A stretch of 35,617 nucleotides of DNA. Source: an uncultured Saprospiraceae bacterium (GTDB taxonomy: Bacteria; Bacteroidota; Bacteroidia; Chitinophagales; Saprospiraceae). Location: assembly GCA_937980645.1 (NCBI GenBank), contig CALJPQ010000012.1:1-35617 (forward strand), in the 5' to 3' direction. The notes under the pieces were generated by a model that worked only from the letters and a program-made list of their open reading frames with translations, was not told the DNA's origin and did not search any database. Position 1 is the first letter of the stretch. Each line of letters starts with the position of its first letter. Shown here one piece after another: positions 17,399 through 25,095 of the stretch. The translations under genes and the position numbers were made by a program.

Positions 17399-18184
17399 CT
17401 ATATTTCGCACAGATAATACACCCAGGCATCGTTGCCCAGCGTATTCAGGCGCGAGTGGTCAATTTCCTGCCCGGTTTTATAGGAAAACACGCGTACGTT
17501 ACGGAAGCCCAGACGCTGCAATTGCCACACCTGGTACTCTGGCTGCACGTAATAAATGCTCAGAGAGAAATGTTCCACCCCGTCGCGCAAGATGGCAAAC
17601 TTCTTGTCAGCGTATTGGCTGGGCAAGCCGTTGTAGTACAGCAGCATGGCGATGCGGTAGAACTGGTAGAGAAGTTCGCGCCAGCGGCGGTACCACTTCA
17701 GCCGATACATGCGCGGCATGTAGAGCAGGTTGTGGCTCGAGAAGGCGAAATAGCCACCCGGTTTGCACACGCGCTGCACCTCCCGGAAGACCTTTTCGCG
17801 GTCATTAGGTGCCACACAGTCAATGCCGTTGAAGCTGAATAGCACAAAGTCGTAGTACTGGTTGGGCACGCTGCTCATGTTGGTGGCGTCGAGCACAAAG
17901 AAACGCGTACGTGGGCCAGTGCTCGGGAAGCGCTGCAAGCAGGCATCCACCATACGTTCGGCGTAGTCGGTGCCATGATATTCATAGACGAGCGGCTCGA
18001 AGTGCACGGTGGTGCGTCCGCCGCCAATACCCAGGTCGAGCATGCGCCAGTTGGGCAATTGGTTGCGCAAGGTATTGAGGATGGCCTGTTCGGGCTTTTG
18101 CAGGTCAGCTACCGATGCGTACGTACGGATGACATTGTCGGAGTTCCATACCTGCTTGTCTTTTACGGCGTCAATCGTGTTCAT
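17399..18184 (-). CDS. Class I SAM-dependent methyltransferase
   Basis: 261 residues. The SAM-binding glycine motif I is MLDLGIGGGRTTVHF at 48-62, followed by motif II YHGTDYAERMVDACLQRF, the acidic motif FFVLDATNMSS, motif IV YYDFVLFSFNGIDCV and the post-motif VCKPGGYFAFSSHNLLYM. It is a Methyltransf_25/11-type enzyme of the Rossmann fold, probably methylating a sugar hydroxyl or amino group or a small metabolite of the cluster. A Tyr/Arg-rich insertion (RMYRLKWYRRWRELLYQFYR) after motif post-I looks amphipathic and may contact the membrane or a glycolipid. It lies between the two paralogous acyltransferases. Confidence 0.88.
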   Translation of the reverse strand: MNTIDAVKDKQVWNSDNVIRTYASVADLQKPEQAILNTLRNQLPNWRMLDLGIGGGRTTVHFEPLVYEYHGTDYAERMVDACLQRFPSTGPRTRFFVLDATNMSSVPNQYYDFVLFSFNGIDCVAPNDREKVFREVQRVCKPGGYFAFSSHNLLYMPRMYRLKWYRRWRELLYQFYRIAMLLYYNGLPSQYADKKFAILRDGVEHFSLSIYYVQPEYQVWQLQRLGFRNVRVFSYKTGQEIDHSRLNTLGNDAWVYYLCEI

Positions 18185-18229
18185 AACGCGGAAAATTTGG
18201 AATAAGTGAAGAAATTGGCGCTGAGCCGT

Positions 18230-19555
18230 TTACGAAAGCAGGGGGGTGTGTAGCAGACCGAAGGCATAGGTGTAGTTAGCGCGGGGGGGGAACAACGGCA
18301 AGGAGGGGCGATGTGGTCGGGATGATTGGTGTACAATACAGGATGGATGAGCGTTGTGGTGATAGGTATTGTAGGTGTTGTATGCAGCGCCTATACCCCA
18401 ACCCGAACCCATACCGTACCATCCAAAAATCCCGAACAGGAATAGAAGGGCGATATTCCGGCGCAGATTTCGATACAGCGGTTTGAGGCGGTTTTGATAA
18501 AAACCGTACAGGCGCGGGTTTGCGCGTACGGTCTGGATGAAGCGCGTTTTCAGGATGAAACGCAGGTTGTTTTTGCGAGCAGCGAATACGCGGCGCAGCA
18601 CCTGGTCTTTGGAGGCAACGTAGTATTTGTAGGGTTCGTTGCCGTCGCCGAAGTCCAAGCGGCGCAGGCCGTTTTCGGCCATCCATTGAGCAATGTAGTA
18701 GATGAGTACGCGACCTGGGCTGACGTGGGCGCAGTTGGGATGGAATGTGGGCGTGTGGTAGATGAGCGTTTCACCCTCTAGAAGGCCGGCCATGAGGCCG
18801 ACGCGTCCGTCTTTAGGCGTGCGCAGGGCAAAGCGCACCAGCAGGCCATCCTGTTGCCAGGCGCGCAGGCAATTTTTAAAGAACTCACGGCGTGCCGGGT
18901 CTCGGTAAGCGGAGGGCGTAGGCGTGGGTGCCCAACGCAACACGTGGGCATTGCAGAAGTCTTCGGCCCAGCTATCAAGATCGCTGTTGTCGGTGAGCAC
19001 TTCAAAGGTTCCTTGCTCTTGTCTGACGAACTTGTTCAGTTTGCGGCGCGTATTTTGGGAGGCGCGCACCTCGTCGAAGAGTGCTTGAGGGGTGGGTGCT
19101 TCGACAATGGGGCACACCGAGTAGTCTAAGCTGAGCGTGTAGAGGCCGCTGTTTTTCAGCGCTTCCTCAAAGGCGGGAATGTAGTTGGCCCAGGCGGGTT
19201 TATGGTTGAGCATGAGGGCCCAGTTTTCGCGCTGTACGGTTCGGAAGAGTTGCTCGAAGTAGGTGCGCTGCTGCTCGGCGCTGAGGTCGCGGTGTAGGAT
19301 GAAGAAGTTAGCATCGGTTTTCAGGTCGCTGAGGAATGCCCAGTGGTCACTGCTTTGGCGCAGGAGTGTAGCACCGACGAGATGGCCATTTTGGCGGGCG
19401 GTGAAGAGGGCTACGCCGTCGGTTTGCCGTTCGGTGTAGTAGCGCAGGATGGCCGGCGCCTGAAAGGGCGACGGGTGACTGCTTTGCCGCCACAGTTGGA
19501 CGTATTCGGCCCAGAAGTCGGCGTTCGGTCTCTGGTAGGTGAGCGAACAGGTCAT
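18230..19555 (-). CDS. FemAB/BcsL-like GNAT-fold acyltransferase, copy 2, with low-complexity C-terminal tail
   Basis: 441 residues. It is paralogous to the gene at 16181-17335: both carry SPFxAP, FLSDLKTD, CNAHVxRW, FxxCLRAW, SPGxxLIxxI and FGDGxEPYKY. Catalytic GNAT elements lie at about 170-335. Residues 378-441 are a tail absent from the paralogue, beginning GWYGMGSGWGIGAAYNTYNTYHH, with many Tyr, Asn, His, Pro and Ser. Its coding DNA (18230-18424) contains a run of eight C and one of six C on the coding strand. Either the tail is real, or the true stop has been lost to a slip in a homopolymer; sequence alone cannot decide. The start overlaps the end of the asparagine-synthetase-like gene by ATGA. 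Confidence 0.78.
   Translation of the reverse strand: MTCSLTYQRPNADFWAEYVQLWRQSSHPSPFQAPAILRYYTERQTDGVALFTARQNGHLVGATLLRQSSDHWAFLSDLKTDANFFILHRDLSAEQQRTYFEQLFRTVQRENWALMLNHKPAWANYIPAFEEALKNSGLYTLSLDYSVCPIVEAPTPQALFDEVRASQNTRRKLNKFVRQEQGTFEVLTDNSDLDSWAEDFCNAHVLRWAPTPTPSAYRDPARREFFKNCLRAWQQDGLLVRFALRTPKDGRVGLMAGLLEGETLIYHTPTFHPNCAHVSPGRVLIYYIAQWMAENGLRRLDFGDGNEPYKYYVASKDQVLRRVFAARKNNLRFILKTRFIQTVRANPRLYGFYQNRLKPLYRNLRRNIALLFLFGIFGWYGMGSGWGIGAAYNTYNTYHHNAHPSCIVHQSSRPHRPSLPLFPPRANYTYAFGLLHTPLLS
18283..18290. repeat. G8/C8 homopolymer tract inside the acyltransferase tail
   Basis: Eight consecutive G on the plus strand (C on the coding strand) fall at codons for LFPPRA, near residue 422 of the minus-strand acyltransferase. 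A six-G run lies at 18241-18246 in the same tail. Such tracts can slip and change the reading frame. Confidence 0.8.
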
Positions 19556-21345
19556 GTGATGAGCGAGGGTTCAAGTGGTTGCACGGGTTGGGCGGCGGCC
19601 GTCCAGCCAGCGGCTACGGAGTACAGGTGGATGAGCTCGCCCAGCGAAGCGGCGTTGCGCGACAGGCCGGACTCCATCAGGTAAGCGATGCCCGACTGCA
19701 GCAATGCCGGGTGATCTTCGGGGCGGATGTAGTTGAGCAGATCGTGTTGATAGCGGCGGAAATAGGTCTCCACAGCGTTCGAGTCGCCCACTTCTTTGCG
19801 GAAGAACTTTTGCAGGGCCACACGAGTAGCCAGCACCGGGCGCCGCCAACCTTCCAAGACGTCGGCCGGGCTGTAGCCCTTGTTGGTCAGCATGTGGTAC
19901 AACTGCCGGTTGGTGCGGCGCAGGAAGGCTGAGTAAAACATTTGCCCTTTCATGCGGCGATTTTTCTGCTTGTCGAACAGGCGCGCGTGCAGGCCCGACC
20001 ACACCGTTTTGTTGAGCGCTTCGAAGAAAGGCAGCGACAGATAGGGCGTGCGATTACGCAGCACATGACTTTGCATGACCAATTCCGGGCCAAAGTATTT
20101 GCGAAATATCTCCTCCAGGACAAAACAGTAAAATTGCTGGTTGATGTCCATGTCAGCGCGTACGCGCAGGAAGTGCTCGAAGTCGCTGATGAGTGAGTCG
20201 AGTTCCGTTCGGAAGTGTATGGCCACCTGGCGCCCAGCGGCTTTGCGCAGGAAGTCCTTCCACGAGTCGTCGGGTGTCTCGAACACCTGAATGAGCGCCT
20301 GCGTCATCATGACACCTGGGTGGTGCATGGCGCGGAACAGCTCGCTGCCAAAGTTGCCCGTCAGGATGAAGCGCGTGCGTTTGGCCAGCACTTCGGCGGC
20401 GTAGAAGTAGTGGGGGCGGCCCAGGTTGCCGTTGTATTCCGAGCGCTGCATGAAACCTAAAGCTGAGCGCAGCGCGTACTCACGCACGTAGGCGTCGTCC
20501 AAATAGATGGGTAGGAAAGGTATGCCCAACTGTTGCGATTGCTTAGCCGGCAGCACCACATCCGACTCGCCCGGCATGCCGAAGCTATAGGTGAAGAAGT
20601 CGTCGCGATAAGCTTGGCCCGCGGCGGCTACTAACGTCCGTCCGTCAAAGCCGCCCGTTAATGAGATGGCAAAAGGCTCCGGCGGCAGGAACAGCCGGCT
20701 TTCGCGCTCGAAGACCTCCGTCAGCTCGTCCAGTACATCGTGGCCGCTGAGGAAGCCGTGTCCAAAGTAGTTTTCCAGGCCCAGTGCGCGCTCTTCGCGT
20801 GCGCCTTCGGCACCCAGCGTTAGCCAGCGGTGGCTGCCCAGCAGCTGGATGTTGGTCCACCATGTCGAGTTGAACAGCGAGTAGTTGAACAGCAGGCGCT
20901 CCAGCAGATTGCGGCGGTTGAGCTCGCCGGGGTTATGGCATCGGGCTAAGTAGAACGACGACGTGCAGATGTAAACCTGGTTACCGTCCTTCTGCCAGTA
21001 GAGGGGGTAGATGCCGCCGAACGAAGTGCCGCAGCGCAGAAAGCCATCCTTGAGTAAAAACCAGTAATAGTGGCCACGCACTTCGCTGTATAGCGCGCGC
21101 AGGCTGAGCGCTCCGCTGTGCCAGTCCGTTACGCGTCCAGCGGCCCGTTGGCGGTCGCCAAAGATCGGGTCGCCCAGCAGGTACAGGCGGCTGCCGTCGG
21201 GCAGGTCGAGCACCTCGATGCTTTGTGCACCCGCGTACAGGTAGAGCGTCTGTGGGCGCGCCTGCTTGAGCGGTACCTTGTTCAGCACTTCCACCTGTAC
21301 GGGTGGCGTATCGGGTTGGAAGCGGTAATGTAGATAAGCAAACAT
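19552..21345 (-). CDS. Asparagine-synthetase-like amidotransferase/ligase lacking the glutaminase cysteine
   Basis: 597 residues from the ATG at 21345 (MFAYLHYRFQ), which has AGGA 9 bases upstream and follows the previous stop by 2 bases. The N-terminal domain (1-200) keeps the Ntn-type core (LYSEVRGHYYWFLLKDG; RCGTSFGGIYPLYWQKDGNQVYICTS) but has Phe at residue 2, where glutamine-hydrolysing AsnB has the nucleophilic Cys. The synthetase domain contains an altered P-loop, AISLTGGFDGRTLVAAAG (about 226-243), where AsnB has SGGxDS, followed by YSFGMPGESDVVLPAKQSQQLG and LTGNFGSELFR. Homologues in polysaccharide clusters amidate sugar acids or sugar-linked carboxylates. This one would need free ammonia or another amine as nucleophile. 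Function is inferred. Confidence 0.85.
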   Translation of the reverse strand: MFAYLHYRFQPDTPPVQVEVLNKVPLKQARPQTLYLYAGAQSIEVLDLPDGSRLYLLGDPIFGDRQRAAGRVTDWHSGALSLRALYSEVRGHYYWFLLKDGFLRCGTSFGGIYPLYWQKDGNQVYICTSSFYLARCHNPGELNRRNLLERLLFNYSLFNSTWWTNIQLLGSHRWLTLGAEGAREERALGLENYFGHGFLSGHDVLDELTEVFERESRLFLPPEPFAISLTGGFDGRTLVAAAGQAYRDDFFTYSFGMPGESDVVLPAKQSQQLGIPFLPIYLDDAYVREYALRSALGFMQRSEYNGNLGRPHYFYAAEVLAKRTRFILTGNFGSELFRAMHHPGVMMTQALIQVFETPDDSWKDFLRKAAGRQVAIHFRTELDSLISDFEHFLRVRADMDINQQFYCFVLEEIFRKYFGPELVMQSHVLRNRTPYLSLPFFEALNKTVWSGLHARLFDKQKNRRMKGQMFYSAFLRRTNRQLYHMLTNKGYSPADVLEGWRRPVLATRVALQKFFRKEVGDSNAVETYFRRYQHDLLNYIRPEDHPALLQSGIAYLMESGLSRNAASLGELIHLYSVAAGWTAAAQPVQPLEPSLIT

Positions 21346-21347
21346 GG

Positions 21348-22511
21348 CTAATTCCTCGAGAATAGTCGGTTCTTCCATTCGTTGGCCCACCACAGCGCGT
21401 AGTACGGCTGTCGGCCGTAGTGGCTGCCCAACTTGTAGTCCAGTTTGCGGTACATCCACCACGGGCGGATGTCCCCCCAGTCTGTGCCAAGGCGAGGAAT
21501 GCGGTCGGGGCGGTGCCTTTCGGTCGTCATTTTGCCGGCCGTAGTGGCTACGTAGCCCGACTCAAGGGCGATTAAATGCGCCGACAGGCTGTTGTCGCCG
21601 TGCGGCCAGCACAAAAAGCGCACAGGCTTCTGAAGGTGCTCTTCTAAAACCCGGCGGGAGTGTGCGATTTCATAGCGCAATCGCCGGCCGTATTCGGCCT
21701 CTGCTTCTTCGCTAACTACTAATCTGCCAGCAGATTTCCAGTCCTGATAAATCTGCTTTGCTTTGCGCTCAAAGATAGGGCGATGCTCCAAAATGGTCAG
21801 GTCATATTTTTCCGCTAATCCGCCAATTTCTTCCATAAATGCCGCCGAGACGACCTTTCGTCTCGCAATCACGGCCGATTGCTCCTCGAACAGAGGCGTT
21901 CCCCAGGGCAATCGCTGCTCAAAGCCTTTGTCCTGGCTATAGAAGGGCTTTTCTGAGAGAGGATAGGTGTTCAAAGTCGGATAAAAGCCAGCAAAGCCGC
22001 CGTAATAGAAGCCGCGTAACTGGTCACTGACCGGATACTTGGCGTGGCTCATCGTATGCGATTGCACATCAGCAAAGCCCGAGGCCTGCATGCGGCGCAA
22101 TTCGCCCCACGACAGCTGGCCCAGCCCCTGCAGGTCGCCCAGGTGGCAACGCCCTTCCCACACGTCCTCCAAGTTGGGCCGCACGTGGTCGCCTGGTTCG
22201 ATGAGTTCGGGGCAGACGAAGAGGGTGATTTTCATCCCGCACTTTTTGGCTATTGGGAAAGCATAGACCCAATTGTCCAGCAGGCCGTCGTCGAACGTCA
22301 GGCAAACGGCGTGTTGGTCTATGGGCTGTTCGCCCTGGCGCATGGCCGCCCATTCATCTAAGAAGATGGCCCGGTAGCCGCGGTCGCGCAAATAGCGCAT
22401 TTGCTGCTCGAAGCGGTCTAAGCGCATCGTCAGGAAGCGTAGCGGCCAGCCGGCAAAGGGGCGTGGGGCTACCGAGTGGAAGTACAGGACAGGTGGGCTA
22501 AGGGTTTGCAT
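21348..22511 (-). CDS. Polysaccharide deacetylase (NodB-like, CE4 family)
   Basis: 387 residues. The first CE4 motif is LTFDDGLLDN (TFDDG at 72-76), the second is SHTMSH at 151-156, and the acidic and C-terminal motifs follow in the usual order, with FLCWPHGDNSLSAH late in the protein. The N-terminus VLYFHSVAP matches the type found in exopolysaccharide and PEP-CTERM-associated deacetylases. There is no signal peptide, so action on a cytoplasmic lipid-linked intermediate is more likely than on secreted polymer. It removes N-acetyl groups from amino sugars using a divalent metal. Freed amines could be substrates for the acyltransferases or amide-forming enzymes of the cluster (inference). It overlaps the preceding glycosyltransferase by 14 bases. 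Confidence 0.9.
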   Translation of the reverse strand: MQTLSPPVLYFHSVAPRPFAGWPLRFLTMRLDRFEQQMRYLRDRGYRAIFLDEWAAMRQGEQPIDQHAVCLTFDDGLLDNWVYAFPIAKKCGMKITLFVCPELIEPGDHVRPNLEDVWEGRCHLGDLQGLGQLSWGELRRMQASGFADVQSHTMSHAKYPVSDQLRGFYYGGFAGFYPTLNTYPLSEKPFYSQDKGFEQRLPWGTPLFEEQSAVIARRKVVSAAFMEEIGGLAEKYDLTILEHRPIFERKAKQIYQDWKSAGRLVVSEEAEAEYGRRLRYEIAHSRRVLEEHLQKPVRFLCWPHGDNSLSAHLIALESGYVATTAGKMTTERHRPDRIPRLGTDWGDIRPWWMYRKLDYKLGSHYGRQPYYALWWANEWKNRLFSRN

Positions 22512-23580
22512 ACACTTCTTCGATGTCTTTCAAGTGGGTTCTGATGTCAAAAAGCCTTTGCAGGCGCTCGGCCGAGTCGTAGGCCTTTTGGGCCAGCGTC
22601 GGGAAGTCTTCAATAGCGGCCCAAAAGCGCCAGCTTATTTGCGTATAATCGTTGGGGCTACCTAAGCAAAAGGTAGTCGCATCGCCGTGGATTTCCTCAA
22701 ACACTGGCACGTCGCTGGTCAGCACCGGTAGGCCAGTGAGCAGTCCTTCAGCCACCACATTGCCAAACGACTCGTGAGCGCTCAGGAAGACGAACAGGTC
22801 GGCCTCGGCATAGAAGCGCGCTACGTCCTCTATCCAGCCATGGAAGAAGATGCGGTCGGCAAAAGGGCTTTGTTGCGCCTGTCGGCGAATGTCTTGCTCC
22901 AGCGCGCCACTGCCGGCAATATGCAGTTCCACCTCAGGGCGCTGTGCGGCCAATTCCTCGAAGAGCCGGATAACCAGATGAGCGTTTTTGTCCGGGTCGA
23001 GCCGCCCCACGTAGGCCATGCGCCGCAGGTGGGTCCGCTGATGTCGGTGTTGCAAGAAGCGCTGAAGAGGGAAGCCGTTATACACCACGCGCGGCTTTAG
23101 CGGCAGCGCGTCGCGCTCAAAAATGGCTGCGCTGTGCTTCGAGTTGGCCACGTAGCGCACGCGAAACAGACGCACTAAGCACCAGGCCGCCTTCAGATAC
23201 AGGCGATCTTTCCACGTCTTCCAGTACTTCGTTCCGTGGATGTGATAGACCGGGTTGCGCACACCGGCCAGCAGGGCCAGCAGCAGGATGACCGGGCCGC
23301 TGTTGATGAAATGAAACACATGGCGGCGATGCCGGCGCGCATGGCGGAAAAAGCCAGTGTAGCAACGCCAGTTGTTGCGCGAGCCTTCGGAAAAATGCCT
23401 GTTGAGGCGCGGGTTCAGGTGGTTGCCCGATGGGCGAAGGCTGTAGATATACGTCGGGCGCCGCCCCTCCAGATGCTCCGTGTAGCGCGTGATGTACGAC
23501 TCCATGCCGCCAGGAAGGGCTTCCCACACGACGTAATGGATGGGCTGTTCCGCCTGCAGTGCCTGTATCTGTCGGTGCAT
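22498..23580 (-). CDS. Glycosyltransferase, GT4 family (GT-B fold)
   Basis: 360 residues from the ATG at 23580 (MHRQIQALQAEQPIHYVVWEALPGGMESYI). An in-frame TTG at 23661, only 3 bases after the previous stop, would add 27 residues with no clear homology; either start is possible. The first Rossmann half has the acceptor-side pattern GGMESYITRYTEHL and YHIHGTKYWKTWKDRLYLKAA. The C-terminal half has VVYNGFPLQRF, YVGRLDPDKNAHLVI, IFFHGWIEDVARFYAEADLFVFLS and the donor signature HESFGNVVAEGLLTGLPVLTSD. It adds a sugar to the lipid-linked repeat unit on the cytoplasmic face. Linkage and sugar are unknown. Confidence 0.88.
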   Translation of the reverse strand: MHRQIQALQAEQPIHYVVWEALPGGMESYITRYTEHLEGRRPTYIYSLRPSGNHLNPRLNRHFSEGSRNNWRCYTGFFRHARRHRRHVFHFINSGPVILLLALLAGVRNPVYHIHGTKYWKTWKDRLYLKAAWCLVRLFRVRYVANSKHSAAIFERDALPLKPRVVYNGFPLQRFLQHRHQRTHLRRMAYVGRLDPDKNAHLVIRLFEELAAQRPEVELHIAGSGALEQDIRRQAQQSPFADRIFFHGWIEDVARFYAEADLFVFLSAHESFGNVVAEGLLTGLPVLTSDVPVFEEIHGDATTFCLGSPNDYTQISWRFWAAIEDFPTLAQKAYDSAERLQRLFDIRTHLKDIEEVYANP

Positions 23581-23664
23581 GACGCGCTGTGCGTTAGAGG
23601 TTTTCTCTGAAATGAAAATAGGCAGGCGGGGGGATAGGGCCGCGTCGGGCTCAGGTACCAAAAG

Positions 23665-25068
23665 TTAAGCCCTATCGCTCGAAGGAGGATTAAAGGAAAG
23701 CCGATACACGATAGCGCCCAGCGTCAGATACACTCCAATCACTATGCCAGCCGTGGGATCGGCGTAAAAGGCAAATTTTTGCCCCGAAGTGGAATGGATA
23801 AAAAACCACCCCGGGAAAAACGTACACCATACCAATAGCGACTGCTGGTAGGGCGCGCCCGGAGGCATCTGCCAGCTGCGCAGCAAAAGCCAGCCATGGT
23901 AAGACAAAATAAATACCAGCATCAGGATTGCTCCGATGATGCCGGCATGCAGCAGGATGTTTTGGTTGGCCACGTGGAAGTCGCCGTATTTGAAAAATTC
24001 ATCCGAAAAGCCCCAACCCGAAATGGGCGACTCGCTCCATTTATCCATCACACGCGGGCTGCGCTCATTGAGGCGAGAGAGTGTCCCACCAGCCGTTACA
24101 TCTCCACCCATCAGGCGCTGGATGGTGGAAAAGCGCTCAAAAGCATTAGAGAACTGCTTCTCTATCACCGGTATTTGCAGCAATAACACGACTGATAGCG
24201 TGCCCACCATTGCCATCGAGAAGGTCTGCTTCAGGCTTAACTTTTCTACAAAGACCAAAAAAAGTACCAGCGATATCGAAAAACCGATAATCCATCCTCG
24301 TGTGGCCGAAAGCACCACGCACAACGCCGCCGCCGCAATGACCCCGAACAAATAGCGCCGGTCGAAAAAACCCGGGCGCGTCAGCCAATAGAAAGCGCCA
24401 AAATAGCCCAGCAGCACGCTGTTGTCGCTGTAAAAACCCCGATAGGTGTAGCCCTTCTTCACGTCCACCGTAAACCACAACTTCTTCATCACACCTAAGG
24501 CCTGCGAAGGCGCAATGCCGGTGGCAATCGTGAATACCTGCGCAAAAAGTGCTAAAAACACCATCGGAAAAACATAAAAAAACAGCTCGCGGTAATCCAC
24601 TTCCGTGCGTAAAAGGCGTGGAATGGAGTACAACAGCGTCAGCGGGAGCAAAAACTTGACCAGGCGGAACTGCACATTTAATGCGGGCGACAGTCCCACC
24701 GCATAGCCCTGCAACACCAGCAAAATGATGTAGATGCCCATCATCTGCAGCAGCCCACGGTGAAACATCGGCTCGGGCGCTTCCTTACGCAGTGCCTTGA
24801 TGAAGGCTGCCAGCACATACAGCTGCTCAAACTCGATGCCCGGTAGCCCAGGCAGCAGGTGTGTTACCGCTTCGTACGGGTTGAAAAAGCCCCAGAAGCC
24901 ATCGCTAATGGTCAGGAACAGCGCCAGCCACATCGGCTCATTCGACGAGCGTGCATAGGCGATGAGCATCAGCACATACAGCGGCGTGCGTGCAAACTCA
25001 GGTAAGTAGTACGTAGCCGCCAGGGCCACGACCAACCAGAAAAAGTAAACAGCGAGTTTGCGTACCAT
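23665..25068 (-). CDS. O-antigen ligase/polymerase-like membrane protein (Wzy/WaaL type)
   Basis: 467 residues with about ten to twelve hydrophobic helices spread over the length. A polar central loop (about 300-360) lies between helices. Typical Wzy_C features are visible: LSATRGWIIGFSISLVLFLVF, then ERSPRVMDKWSESPISGWGFSDEFFKYGDFHVANQNILLHAGIIGAI, where the G-x-G and N/H residues are characteristic. The protein should act in the inner membrane, polymerising repeat units or ligating a glycan to its carrier on the periplasmic side. Whether it is Wzy or WaaL cannot be resolved without homology searches. It lies after the CgeB-like transferase with a 27-base gap. Confidence 0.82.
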   Translation of the reverse strand: MVRKLAVYFFWLVVALAATYYLPEFARTPLYVLMLIAYARSSNEPMWLALFLTISDGFWGFFNPYEAVTHLLPGLPGIEFEQLYVLAAFIKALRKEAPEPMFHRGLLQMMGIYIILLVLQGYAVGLSPALNVQFRLVKFLLPLTLLYSIPRLLRTEVDYRELFFYVFPMVFLALFAQVFTIATGIAPSQALGVMKKLWFTVDVKKGYTYRGFYSDNSVLLGYFGAFYWLTRPGFFDRRYLFGVIAAAALCVVLSATRGWIIGFSISLVLFLVFVEKLSLKQTFSMAMVGTLSVVLLLQIPVIEKQFSNAFERFSTIQRLMGGDVTAGGTLSRLNERSPRVMDKWSESPISGWGFSDEFFKYGDFHVANQNILLHAGIIGAILMLVFILSYHGWLLLRSWQMPPGAPYQQSLLVWCTFFPGWFFIHSTSGQKFAFYADPTAGIVIGVYLTLGAIVYRLSFNPPSSDRA

Positions 25069-25095
25069 AGTTGGTTCTGGATAAGGAAGGCAAGA

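Noticed and set aside
21346..21462. 39-residue N-terminal extension of the AsnB-like enzyme
   Set aside because: It overlaps the deacetylase gene; the ATG at 21345 has a good ribosome-binding site and lies just after the deacetylase stop.
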